Source: Tillandsia leiboldiana
Lineage: Eukaryota; Streptophyta; Magnoliopsida; Poales; Bromeliaceae
Length of the DNA stretch: 64,000 nucleotides
Direction of reading: 5' to 3'
NCBI GenBank assembly: GCA_029204045.2
Contig: CM055069.1
Coordinates: 28,686,825 to 28,750,824, forward strand
A program made the translations under genes and the position numbers. Each line of letters begins with the position of its first letter. Positions within the stretch are counted from its first letter, which is position 1. The notes under the pieces are model-generated. The model did no database searches. It was not told the DNA's origin and was given only the letters and a program-made list of their open reading frames with translations. This document shows positions 48,633 to 60,468 of this stretch, piece by piece.

Positions 48633-50590
48633 TTAGAACTTAAGACAAGGAAAGATATCACCTTTCCGAATCCAAAATCGCTGGATTTTGGGTTGTCTTG
48701 ATTCGTTGTGGCCGGGGGTTGTCCGCTTTGACTGTTGGTCCACCTTAGGTCTTTGCCTCGCAATGATCCACTTGTATGATTGATGTTGTGGCTCGGACCT
48801 TTGGTGGGTTGAGTGAACTCCTTTGACTTGATGTGTCTTTTGATTCCGTTGAGTTCGCTCCGTAGATGAAGTTGCCGAAGAATTTTTCTTTCTCTTTTTC
48901 GGGCAATCCTTCACCAAATGTCCTTCAAGTCCACATAGGTGACAAGTTCTTCCTTTCAATTTAGTTGTGGAACTTGAAGCCTTCACAGTTTGGTTCTTTT
49001 TAAATCCCAAACCAACCTTGCTTGTTTGACCTAATCCGGACATACAATCTAGTTTCTTGGAACCGGTTGAAAGCCTTTGTATGTCGGATTTAAGTTGATG
49101 AACTTGCTTGGTCAATGCTTGGTTGGTGACATGAATTTCCTCAAACTGCTTTTCAAGAAAATCAATCTTGTTAATATGGGAATTAACGACCGTTTCCGAT
49201 TGATTTATCTTTTCTTGGAGGATTTTATTATTATCCAATAAAAGCTCTCGTTCCTCCTCGAGATCATGAAGTTTGATCTTTAAAGCATGATTCTCGTCTT
49301 GATCTTCAAGTCGTTGCTTTCTCAACTTCTTGATATGTTTGGCCATCTTCTTAGATTCCGCAAGAAGTTGTTGATATGCCTCAACGAGTTTTCCTCGTCC
49401 GACTCCCCCTCACTTGATGACTCTCCGCCGGTTGTTGATGTTTCATACAAAATCAAAGGAGTAGAGTCAGTGACTAAAGATGATAAACAATTATTAGAAG
49501 AGGGAAAATGAGAGGCATGAGAAGCAACGATTTTTTCCTCTATACTTGAGGTCGATTCATTAGAAGTAGAATCGTCCCAAGTTTTCGCTTGCAAAGCCTT
49601 CTTTTTATATGATTTCTTAGAAGGACAATCCATTGAAAAATGGCCGTAGCCTTTGCATCGATAGCATTGGATTTCCCCTTCGAAATCATCTTTTTCTTTT
49701 TCTTTAGAAGGTTTTGCAAAGCTTTTGAGTTTAGAGGATTTAGAACCCGATGATCCTTTAGAAGATTTCATGGATGAAGATCCATCGGTTCGATTCTTCC
49801 AAAATTTTCGACGAAATTTCTTTACGATCCGCGCCAATTGTTCTTCAAAATCGGCAAAAGAGATTTCATCGTCGGAACTTGATTCGCTATCTTCTTCCTT
49901 TGTTGATTTGAATGCAATACCTGTAAGCTTAGAAGAAGACTTGGAAGAAACTTGATTAGTAGGAAAAGTCATTTCATAAGTTTGCAAAGCACCTACTAAT
50001 TCCTCTACACTCATCTCATCCGGATGACTAACGGTTTCAATGGCGGTAACCTTTGCCCTAAACCGTTCTGGAAGAGTCCGAAGTATCTTTCTTACAATTT
50101 TCGACTCCGGGATCTTTTCTCCTAGATTAGCACATGTATTAATTACATCTTGAAGTCTAGTGTAATAATCTGTAAACAATTCATGCTCTTCCATATGAAT
50201 AGAGTCAAATTGACTTGTAAGCATCTGGAGCTTTTGAATTTTTACAAGATTAGTACCCTCATGTGTAATTTTGAGAATATCCCAAATTTCCTTCGCGGTT
50301 TCACACGCGGAAATTCTTGTAAATTCAGTCGAGGAAAGAGAGTTAAATAAAGCGTTCATACCTTTCCCATTGTAAGAAGATCTTTCAAATTCCTCTTTGG
50401 ACCATCTAGAGCGAGGTTTTGGGGTAGTAGAATTTCCTACTTCCTCAACAGGATGCACCCAACCGCATTCCACGGATTGCCATACTCGCTCATCAATTGC
50501 GATGAGAAAAGCTCTCATCCGCACTTTCCAATAAGCATAATTAGTCCCATCAAAAAGAGGAGGTCTATAAATATTACCACTTTCACCCAT
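48633..50590 (-). CDS. Sirevirus-type Gag with two zinc knuckles and a coiled coil (one frameshift)
   Basis: The start is MGESGNIYRPPLFDGTNYAYWK at 50590, 38 bp from the LTR; the upstream in-frame ATG at 50677 lies in the LTR. The N-terminal half has the usual plant copia capsid features (WxxMRAFLIAIDERVW, then LTSQFDSIHM and GEKIPESKIVRKILRTLPERF). Knuckle 1, CYRCKGYGHFSMDC, is at about 49629-49668. A frame change near 49385-49420 separates this from a second part ending at 48633. That part has a long coiled coil (about 49346-49100) and knuckle 2, CHLCGLEGHLVKDC (~48903-48945). An extended Gag of this kind is characteristic of Sireviruses. Gag coats the RNA and forms the particle. The frameshift may be a real mutation or a sequence error. 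Confidence 0.85.
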
Positions 50591-50610
50591 CAAGATAGAT
50601 AAACCTAAAA

Positions 50611-50625
50611 CCCGCTCTGATACCA
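50611..50625 (-). other. Primer binding site (initiator tRNA-Met)
   Basis: On the minus strand TGGTATCAGAGCGGG, 2 bp from the LTR end. Confidence 0.9.
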
Positions 50626-50627
50626 AT

Positions 50628-52002
50628 TGTAGAGTTATTATGGATCCACAAGGATCTAAATAGGTACTATCAAACAACTAGAGGGGGGGTGAATAGGTGT
50701 AATACTTAAAAACTCAATCTCAGTGCAAAATAAAAACCAATGCGGAAAATAAAAACAGCACACCGAGATTTACGTGGAAACTCCAATCCAGGAGAAAAAC
50801 CACGGGACCAACACGCAATAACAATCCACTAAGAATAGAAGAATAACAAGGTGATTACCGACTCCACGGACTCAAACCCCTCCTTCAGCTTCTTCGGACC
50901 TTGCGCTGACCGGTTGGATATCCACGCAATAATAATCCCTAAGAAAAGAAGAATAACAAGGTGATTACCGTCTCCACGGATTTAACCCCTCCTTCAATTT
51001 CTTGGACCTCGCGCTCCACCGTTTTGTCCGTCCACTGCTCACGTTCGAATCCACGAACGCACGCTTCGAATCCACGAAACGCCTTTAGCACACCGAATCC
51101 ACGATGCCACGTCGAATCCACGACGCAAACTCAGTCGATAAGAATATTGACTTCGATGGTGATCCTCTGCTTAGATTCTCATTGAGGAACCGTAGAAGAA
51201 ATCTCTAAGCAAAGATTAGATCAATTCGACAAAAGATATGTTCTTGAAAGAACCATCGAATTGACCTAAAAGAGGCTATGAAGAAGATCGATAAAAACCT
51301 AGCCTCTAGGGTTGCTCTCAAGTGTTTTATAAATTGATCGGCCGTAGCTCCCACGTTTTTGAGAAACCCTAAGTGTCTATTTATAGTTTAGAAACCTTTG
51401 GAAAGAGATAAGAATCAAAAACTTACCTTATCTGAAAATTTTCAGGACGGCGATCCGGATCGGATTTACTGCGATCCGGATCGTCGTAACGAGATTGACG
51501 ATTCCAGAAAACCAAGGGTTCGGGATCCGGATCGCATTGCCCGATCCGGATCGTTCATACAAATCAGAAAACTTAACATTCGGGATCCGGATCGGAAATT
51601 GCATGGATCCGGATCGAAGTCTTGTATGAAGCAACAACCTTCGGGATCCGGATCGTTGGCTCTGATCCGGATCCTGAACATGTCCGAACACCAGTTTTTG
51701 ATTATTATGCAATTAAAAGTTCATCCAAGTGTTTCTACACTATAAGAAAGTATTCGGATCACCATAATTATTTAGTTAAACATACCTGATCCTCTTGAAT
51801 ACTTTCTTCTTGAGATTGATGTAACTGATCCACAATTCTTCAACTTCAATCTTCAAGATTCAAGACACTGAGTGTCAACTTGAGCTCTTGTTGAATCTTC
51901 TCTAAGTCTTTGATTGCTGATTGACAATTTGATCCCTTTAAGACTCCGACTCAACTCACTGACATGACTCACGAAATATGCCAATATCAAAAAGCCGTAA
52001 CA
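50628..52002 (-). repeat. 5' LTR of the Sirevirus-like element
   Basis: Identical in length to the 3' LTR, with the same eight GATCCGGATC palindromes (about 51451-51673) and CGAATCCACGA motifs. Confidence 0.93.
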
Positions 52003-52092
52003 CTTCTCTCAGTTCTTCACAAGGTACTTCTCTCCCTCTCTTTTTCCTTTATGGTACAGGGAAGAAAAGTAGGAAAAAAAAAAAAAAAAGAA

Positions 52093-52398
52093 GGCTGGCT
52101 GCAGCCTTGCTGCTGCCAGCAGCAGCAAAATCAGCTGCAGCTGCTGTTGCGTGAAACAGCAGCAGCTACTAAGCTGTTGCGCGCTAGGCAGCTGCCAAGC
52201 AGCTGCATTAGCAGCTGGCCTAGCTGCAGCAGCAGCAGCATTGGCAGTTGAATCAGCTGCTTAGGCTGCTGCAGGCAGCAGCAACCGCATTAGCAGCTGC
52301 CTAAGCAGCTGATTCAGCTACATTGGCAGCTGATTCTGCTGCAGCTGCTAATAGCAGCTGCCTGAGCAGCAGCTGTGCAAGCTGCTGCCCAGTAGCAG
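52093..52398 (+). repeat. CAGCTG/CAGCAG low-complexity tract
   Basis: About 300 bp made of permutations of GCAGCTGC, CAGCAG and GCTGCT, mostly self-complementary. A poly-A run follows at 52419-52462. Confidence 0.85.
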
Positions 52399-52418
52399 AT
52401 TTCAACAAGAAGAAGAAG

Positions 52419-52464
<46 letters not shown>

Positions 52465-53567
52465 AAAAGAAAGAAGAGAAAGGAAAATGAAAGGAGAAAA
52501 AATTTTTAAAAAAAATTCAAGATTCTCCAATGAGCAAAATCATCAATTAAGGGGAAATTGCTCAAATTGAGTTTTCTCTCAAATTTTGGGCATTTTGCCC
52601 TAGGCTAAAGAGATCAAAATTTTTCTTTGCCAAATATGTCAGGAAGGGATTATTTTCCCAATTCTTAAAAATTGATCCAAAAAGAGCTCCTTTGGGATGA
52701 AAGGGGCCAAATTGCGGTTTTTCCTTTTATATTGTAAAAAGGGTTTTTAGTTTTAAATTTTATGGAATTGGTTGATCATAAAAGTGATAGCTTCATGATT
52801 TTCCTTTCATTTTAGAAAAATCTTGGAAATCAAAAGAGCAAATTTTTGCCTCTTTCAAGAACAAAGAAAAACATCAAGGTGGGGGATTATAGCGAACGAG
52901 GGTGACCTCTCCCCTTTGTCCTTTGCTTTTTAACCAGAAGCATGTTAATAGAGTTAGGGTTTGTATGAAGTATGAACAAGTGCATGTGCATATTCTTGAT
53001 CTAAGAAACATGAAAATGGATTATTACATGTGTAGAAAAGTAAAGAGTATAAAGTTATGTTGATGGCATACTACATGTTGGCATGAGAATATTAATGTTG
53101 CATGATGGATATATTACATAGGAGAAACCTAGATTAAGGTTTATGAGTGGCATTCACCTTAGGACTTCACGAGTGGCATTATGCTTGAGTCAACTAAGGG
53201 TGTATATAGAGTTAAACCTTAACTTGGAGTCAAGTCCCTAAGGGAAACATAGTATGGTTGAGATTAAAATGCAAAGTGAGTAAAATCCCTAGAGTTGTTT
53301 AGGGAGTTGGGTCAATGTACCTTCTCTTTAACTTCAACTTGAGTAAGAATGAAAGTAAAAGAATTAAGTCCAAGGGATTTTGGTTACCTTGAGGCATGGA
53401 CCTAGGGTAAGGAAATGAGTAAATAAAAGATAAGCTAAAAGCTTAAATGAAAAGAAAAATAAATTGCCAAGGGGCAATGTAAGCTAGAGGCTCAAATGAG
53501 AAAGAAAGAAAAAGAGAACAATGTGCAAGAAAGGCTAAAAGCCAAGGTAAAAGAAAGGAAAGAAAAG

Positions 53568-53685
<118 letters not shown>

Positions 53686-54607
53686 CGGGCATACCTTCGA
53701 GGGTGAAACGTAGCTCTTATTGGAGTTAGGGCAGTGTCCCTCTCCCGGGCAGTGACCCGTATGGCACGTTTCCCCCGTTGAACGGGATAACATTTGAGGT
53801 GTTATCGGCAACCTTAGAGATCTTATCTTATGGTAGCGTGTCTGCCGGGCTGGGGGCCCTTTGAGCAAGATTCTCCGAGGGTTTAACAACTTTAATTAAA
53901 GCACAAAGAAAATAAAGAAAGTGATTGGCCAAGTAAGAGGTATGGCTAGAGTGGTACCTTGGAACGACATAGTGTCGTGTTATGGCAAAGATAAAATTTG
54001 TTGGGCATATTAGTTAGAATTTACAGATTTCAATATTGTATTTATTCTCTATTATATTGCTTCCATTAGACCAAGCGGTGCAGGGTTCTCTCTCGGTGTT
54101 TGAACCCACTAGGAACTTTGTTGTAGTTCCCACACCCTTTCGGTGATATCCCCACAGGTCCAGGTACATCGAGCGAGGCACGCGACAGGGGCAAAAGCCC
54201 AGCAGAGTAGCGACCTAGCAGTCTAGAGTCGCCAGCACTATTTTGTAGTATTTTTCTTTTGAGCGAAATTGTATGTGAGGTACATTGTAAACTTTAATTA
54301 CTTTAAGTTTCATTTTGGAGAAAAAAAAAAGTTGTAATTTTTATATTGTAGTTGTGTGTTAAAGAGAGTTGTAACATAAGCAAAGTTCAATATTTCACTC
54401 AAGTATGGTATCTTTCATTATCATCTAACTGTTTGTTGAATGAATGGAAGATTTTAAATTCATAATTTAGTTATCGTTACTCTTTCGCTACACTAAACTA
54501 TGATTGTTGGAATAAACCGTTTCTTTCGGGTCTTGAAAGGTCATGTCCGATTAGCGGGTCTGTTGGTGCGCCCGAACTGCCCAAATTGGCGGTCTCGGGA
54601 CGTGACA

Positions 54608-54706
54608 ATCTCTACACATTTTATTCCTTTTATTATTACAGTTGGAATTAATCGAGAGTACGAATAGTTCTTTTAACAAAATTGGAGTAAGGCATTCAAA
54701 ATTTAC
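54608..54706 (-). other. Remnant of the GH17 intron, cut by unit H
   Basis: Minus-strand sequence from the donor GTAAATTTTG at 54706 to the LTR end at 54607; AT-rich, intron-like. Confidence 0.45.
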
Positions 54707-55147
54707 CTCAACCGTGACACCCGATATGCTGTAGTAGCCATCTGAAGATGACCCATCTGGAGACAATTCCCCGCCGCCGTCATTGTCGCCATTGTCACCG
54801 CTAGCAGTAGAGTTATTCGGCGGGACTGTGATACCGAGCGAATACACGGGCGTGCCGTCAGGTTTGAAGAGGCCGTAATTGCGCTCAGAGGTCGGCCCTG
54901 GCTTGAGGTTCTCGTTAAACAGCGCGAAGACATAGGTCCGAAGCGCCACCCCGGGTCGTAGAGGCGTCCCCTTCCCCTCAACCACCAGCCGCATCACATT
55001 CCCGTTGTACTTGGCAGCATTTTGCAGCGTCGCCCCAGTCTCATTCGTGTCGCCGGTAGAGGGCCAGCCGGTCTCTGATACCCTTACCTCCACTGTCTTT
55101 GCAGAGTCGCCTGCGGCAGCGTTGATGGCGTGGTAGACGGCATCAAC
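54707..55147 (-). CDS. GH17 glucan endo-1,3-beta-glucosidase, single internal exon (partial gene)
   Basis: The minus-strand frame is intact for 147 codons. It reads VDAVYHAINAAAGD, then RVSETGWPSTGDTNETGAT, YNGNVMRLV, GTPLRPG, TYVFALFNENLKPGPTSERNYGLF and PDGTPVYSLG. The Glu in SETGWP matches the GH17 catalytic nucleophile, and FALFNEN and KPGPTSERNYGL are family hallmarks. A Ser/Gly/Asp-rich C-terminal stretch (SPDGSSSDGYYSISG) follows, as in cell-wall or GPI-anchored forms. A GCAG acceptor precedes position 55147, and GAG|GTAAAT at 54707/54706 is a good donor, giving a phase-0 exon of 441 bp. These enzymes cut 1,3-beta-glucan (callose). The upstream part, including the acid/base Glu and signal peptide, is not in the window. 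Downstream, LTR unit H begins within 100 bp, so the gene is probably broken. Confidence 0.85.
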
Positions 55148-56060
<913 letters not shown>

Positions 56061-56076
56061 TTACGAAAAACATATA

Positions 56077-56694
<618 letters not shown>

Positions 56695-56708
56695 CGATTG
56701 GGGCACTT

Positions 56709-56738
56709 TTATAAGCACGGAGGTATCCGTGCTTATAA
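56709..56738. other. 13-bp-arm hairpin next to the TA array
   Basis: TTATAAGCACGGA / TCCGTGCTTATAA with a 4-nt loop. It may be the end of a small non-autonomous element, but no target duplication was seen. Confidence 0.5.
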
Positions 56739-56779
56739 GTTATTTTTTATGTTGGAACTTCCGAATCGACAATCGGTTT

Positions 56780-59057
56780 TGTAGTGTCCCGATTTTTCCG
56801 TGCGACTGGACTAGGAGGTCGGCGGTGAGAAAACAACTATTATTGATGTTTTGAGCCCGTTGTGCGTCAAACGGAAGCCAAAAACGGACTCAGCGCGCAA
56901 AAACGTTGAAAATCGGCTATTTTCAAGAAAAACGGGCCTAACGGGCCGATTTTTCGAGTGGGCCAGTCTACGGCCCACTTGGCGTGCACCGGGACCAGCG
57001 GACGCGGCGAGGAGGCCACGTGGCGCGCGGGGATAGACCGGTCAACGCACACGAGGCAGCGCGCGATTCGCGCCGGGCGCGGCGCATGGTGGACCGCGCT
57101 AGGCCACGTGTCGCCCGCCCATTGGCGGGCGCAGCGACCCGGCTGGCCCGGCGTGGACCGCGGAGCGTGCTCCCCGCCGTGGACCGCGCTGCCACGCGGC
57201 CCGCCGTGATTGGCGGGCGAGCATGCGCGGGGCGCGGAGCGGGCCACGTGGAGCGCCCAGGGGATTCCCGGCGCGCACAGTTACGGGCCGGGCCGGATTC
57301 GGGGGCCCGAATCCTGCGCCCGAATCCGGATTCCCCAATAGTGTGGTTTGGGCTATAAATAGCCCATTTGGGCCTCCTTTTGTGATCTTCTCCGAGCCTT
57401 TCTTGAGCCCATCTTCAACAGGGGGATTCTCCTTCGAGTTTTCTTCGACTTTTGGCATTCCGGTGATTTTTCGAAAGGCGATTCATCTGCGTTCTTCTCA
57501 ACATCGTGAGCTTCGACGCGCCTTCGATACCGAGCTTTTTCGTCGACGCTTCTTCTGCGGGCTCCCGAAGGCTGACGGGAGGGAGTTTTTGGTCGATTTT
57601 TGCAGCATCGGTTCCACAAGAGGTAGATCTTCGTTTTTTGTGTATTCCACTCCTCTCAATTTTGGGTTTTTATTGGAGTATTCGGAGCATCTTTGAACCC
57701 CTTTTTGCTGCTGGTTTTCCTGGACAGCGGAGCTTGTTCGATTTTTATCTCCGCGCTTGGTCATCGGATTTCGGCTTGTGAGGACTCTATCGACATCTAC
57801 ACTTCGCGAGGATCGCAGCCATATTTTTATTGAAATTTTTGGAAATCATCTCGCATGTGATATTTTGGCTTCTTTCGGACTAATCTTTTCGCAGATTTGT
57901 GATCGTGGGGATTTTTGCTTACCGCAATGTTTAGACTGTATCTTTGTGCCTAGGAGGAGTTTTTTGGTGTTTTTGGGCTCGTTGGAATCGTGGGAATCTG
58001 TGGATTATCCCCATTCAGTTTTTGCTTATTTGGACTTGGGATCAACGCGCGCATTCAGGTGGGTTGCTTTCGTCTCCAAAACCGGTGGACGGTTCTCTAA
58101 TTCTATATGTGTTAGTGAGCATGCATAATGTGAGCTGTGATAGGAAGCATGTTTGTGTGAGATAATATTTTATGGTGTTGTTATTATAATCATGTTGATT
58201 AATGCTTCCTATTTGTGTTAAATTAAATACTATTATTGGAACTTGACCTAGCACCTTGTCATATGTTGCATGTTCAACCAGACTAGTAGAAAACTCAAAC
58301 TTGGGCTAATTTAATTATGCTTTAGACACTCCCACACACTAATACTTGTCACCTGGATTAGAGTTTTCTCGCCCGGGTAGTGGGCCGAGTGGTCGGGTTG
58401 TTGGGGGATGCATGTTACACTCGTGCCTGGGGGCTGAGTGGAGTCTGTTATCTGTGTTTATATCAGTACTACTAGTCTTGGGACCCGTCTGAGTTGACGG
58501 TGGGTCCCGACTGTCGAGAATTTCCAGCAAGTGAGTGAGAGAAGTGTTGTTGGTTACTGTCGATCTTGTTGATCGTATATTTAGATTATAGCCTGCATGA
58601 GCCACATTGAGCTCGATAGAGATGTGCGAATACTTTCCCCGGTGGGGTCGCGCCCCTCGAGTGCCGCTCCGGAGCTAGGCCTATTACTTTGCTATCACGA
58701 CTTGTCGACGCAGTCCTTCTGGCTGGGCCCTTTTTGAGCAGTCACGGACGCCCTACGTAAGTCCAGTCCTCCGTGGATGTAATGGCAGTAGGTGGGCGCA
58801 GGTTTGACTGGACCCTATGTGGTAGTTAGTGTAGATTGGGTGATTGTTTTACCGAGAGATAGTAGATGCATCATGTTCCATCTGTATCACCCCTTGAGCA
58901 TTTCGATAGATGCATAGTAGCTGTAGAGTTATTTTCCAGCCTATCCTTTTCAGTACCGCATTTGTTATTTTATGCCTCTAGTAGACTGTAGTATCATTAC
59001 TTTCCTGTCCTTTTTTTATTTCCTTTTGATAAATTAGTTTAATAAATTATCAAAAGA
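56780..59057 (+). repeat. LTR-like unit J
   Basis: It starts TGTAGTGTCCCG, with a GC-rich first ~550 bp. The TATA box is CTATAAATAG at 57353-57362, inside the palindrome GGGCTATAAATAGCCC. A donor CAG|GTGGGT at 58059 and an acceptor GGGCGCAG at 58801 give the same leader-intron layout as the other LTRs. The 3' end is uncertain; a perfect inverted repeat CTTTTGATAA/TTATCAAAAG lies at its junction with element D (about 59025-59057). No gene is recognised, although several open frames span 56851-58165. Confidence 0.5.
57353..57362 (+). promoter_or_regulatory. TATA box within a palindrome (unit J)
   Basis: CTATAAATAG is the centre of a 7-bp-arm inverted repeat at 57350-57365, followed by a T/C-rich leader. 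It is a likely Pol II promoter. Confidence 0.55.
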
Positions 59058-60413
59058 TGGATGCTCAACTACAACTTGTACGGGAAAAGATTCCTTCGGA
59101 CCGGGAGGGAGACTTTTCGGTCGGAGCGGACGGTACAATGCGGTTCTGAGGACGCATTTGTGTGCCCGATCTACCTGATCTGAAGGAAGAGATATTATCA
59201 GAGGCGCATTGTGCTCCTTACGCGGCGCATCCCCGTGGTACGAAGATGTACAGGAACCTTAAGCAGACTTTTTGGTGGCCTAAATTGAAGGAAGACGTAA
59301 CGCGGTTCGTCGCGCACAGAGCGCCCGGCGGGGAAGCTGCAACCTCTACCCGTGCCAGAGTGGAAATTGGAGCAGGTCACCATAGATTTCGTCACCGGAT
59401 TTCCACGATCACAGCAAGGACACGACGCGGTCTAGGTCATAGTGGATCGATTGACGAAGTCGGCCCATTTCCTACCCTTTCACACGACGTGGATCCGAGA
59501 CCGTTTGGCGCAAGTCTACATCAACGAGGTGGTGAGGTTGCACGGGGTACCGGCATCGATTACTTCGGATAGAGACATGCGGTTCGTGTCAAACTTTTGG
59601 CAAAGTTCGCAGCGGGCTTCGGGAACCAAACTGCACCTCAGGACGGCTTTTCACCCCCAGACCGACGGACAATCAGAACGGGTCATCCAGATCCTCAAAG
59701 ATATGCTTCGAGCATGCGTGCTCGATTTGAGTGAGGGATGGGCACGCTACCTACCTCTTATGGAGTTTGCTTACAATAACAGTTACCAGGCCATAATCCA
59801 GATGACGCCGTACAAAGCATTGTACGGGCGTCGAAGTCGATCCCCTATTTGTTGGTATGATTTAGGGGAACGGAAGTTCCTGGAACCGGACTTAGTAGAG
59901 GAGACTGAGGCAAAGGTGAGCCTCATCAGACAACGGTTGTTGACCGCCCAGAGTCGGCAGAGGAGTAATGCAGACCGAAGACGTCGTGACTTGGAGTTTC
60001 AGGTTGGGGAGCACGTTTTACTCCGGGTCTCGCCATCCAAGGGGATCAAACGGTTCGGCTTGCGGGGCAATTTGAGCCGGCGATTCGTTGAACCTTTTGA
60101 AATCCTGGAGCGCATAGGCCCGGTAGCTTATCGTTTAGCTTTGCCGCCAAACCTCGATCGGGTGCACAACGTTTTCCATGTTTCGATGCTCCGAAAATAG
60201 CTCCCCGATCCGTGGCATGTTCTCGATGTTTCAGCTTTTGAGCTTCGAGAGGACTTGAGCTTTGTTGAAGCACCGGTCCGAATCTTGGCACGTAAAGACA
60301 AAAAGTTACGCAACCGGGTGATCCCCTATGTGAAGGTGTCGTGGAGTAATCATGAAGAGCGCGAGGCGACTTGAGAATTGGAGTCGAAGAAGAGATTGTT
60401 TTCCAGACTTGTT
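59058..60413 (+). pseudogene. Pol of Tekay-like element D (integrase and chromodomain-like tail), 5' truncated
   Basis: It starts within the RNase H/integrase linker (AQLQLVREK), then the H2C2 region with half of the finger deleted near 59320 (the CLVCQQIK segment is missing). The integrase core follows in another frame: DFVTGFPRSQQGHDAV, SDRDMRFVS (Asp) and HPQTDGQSERV (Glu). A GPF-type domain (FQVGEHVLLRVSP...GKLxxRFVxPFEILERIG) and the tail YVKVSWSNHEEREAT complete it. In-frame stops lie at about 59148, 59431, 60198 and 60372. Its first 270 bp overlap the same region of element A (39165-39436) at roughly 90% identity, so D is a separate copy. Confidence 0.87.
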
Positions 60414-60430
60414 TAGCGTGGGTTGAGGTT

Positions 60431-60450
60431 AAGTTTCGAGGACGAAACTT
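60431..60450 (+). promoter_or_regulatory. Covarying hairpin downstream of element D pol
   Basis: AAGTTTCG-AGGA-CGAAACTT. Compared with element B the terminal pair G-C is A-T, keeping the 8-bp stem. Confidence 0.6.
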
Positions 60451-60468
60451 CTTTTAAGGGGTGTGTGA

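Larger units (their letters stand above)
45646..52002 (-). mobile_element. Young gag-only Sirevirus-like copia element
   Basis: Both LTRs are 1,375 bp, and CTTCT flanks both ends (45641-45645 and 52003-52007). By eye the LTRs differ at only about four positions, so insertion is recent. On the minus strand the order is 5' LTR (50628-52002), initiator-Met primer site, gag (50590-48633), a 1.6-kb non-coding stretch, polypurine tract and 3' LTR (45646-47020). There is no protease, integrase, RT or RNase H, so it must borrow pol functions from a relative. Confidence 0.93.

Noticed and set aside
56851..58165. Several open frames in unit J as host genes
   Set aside because: Overlapping frames on both strands, no recognisable domain, and an LTR-like layout (TATA box, leader donor and acceptor).
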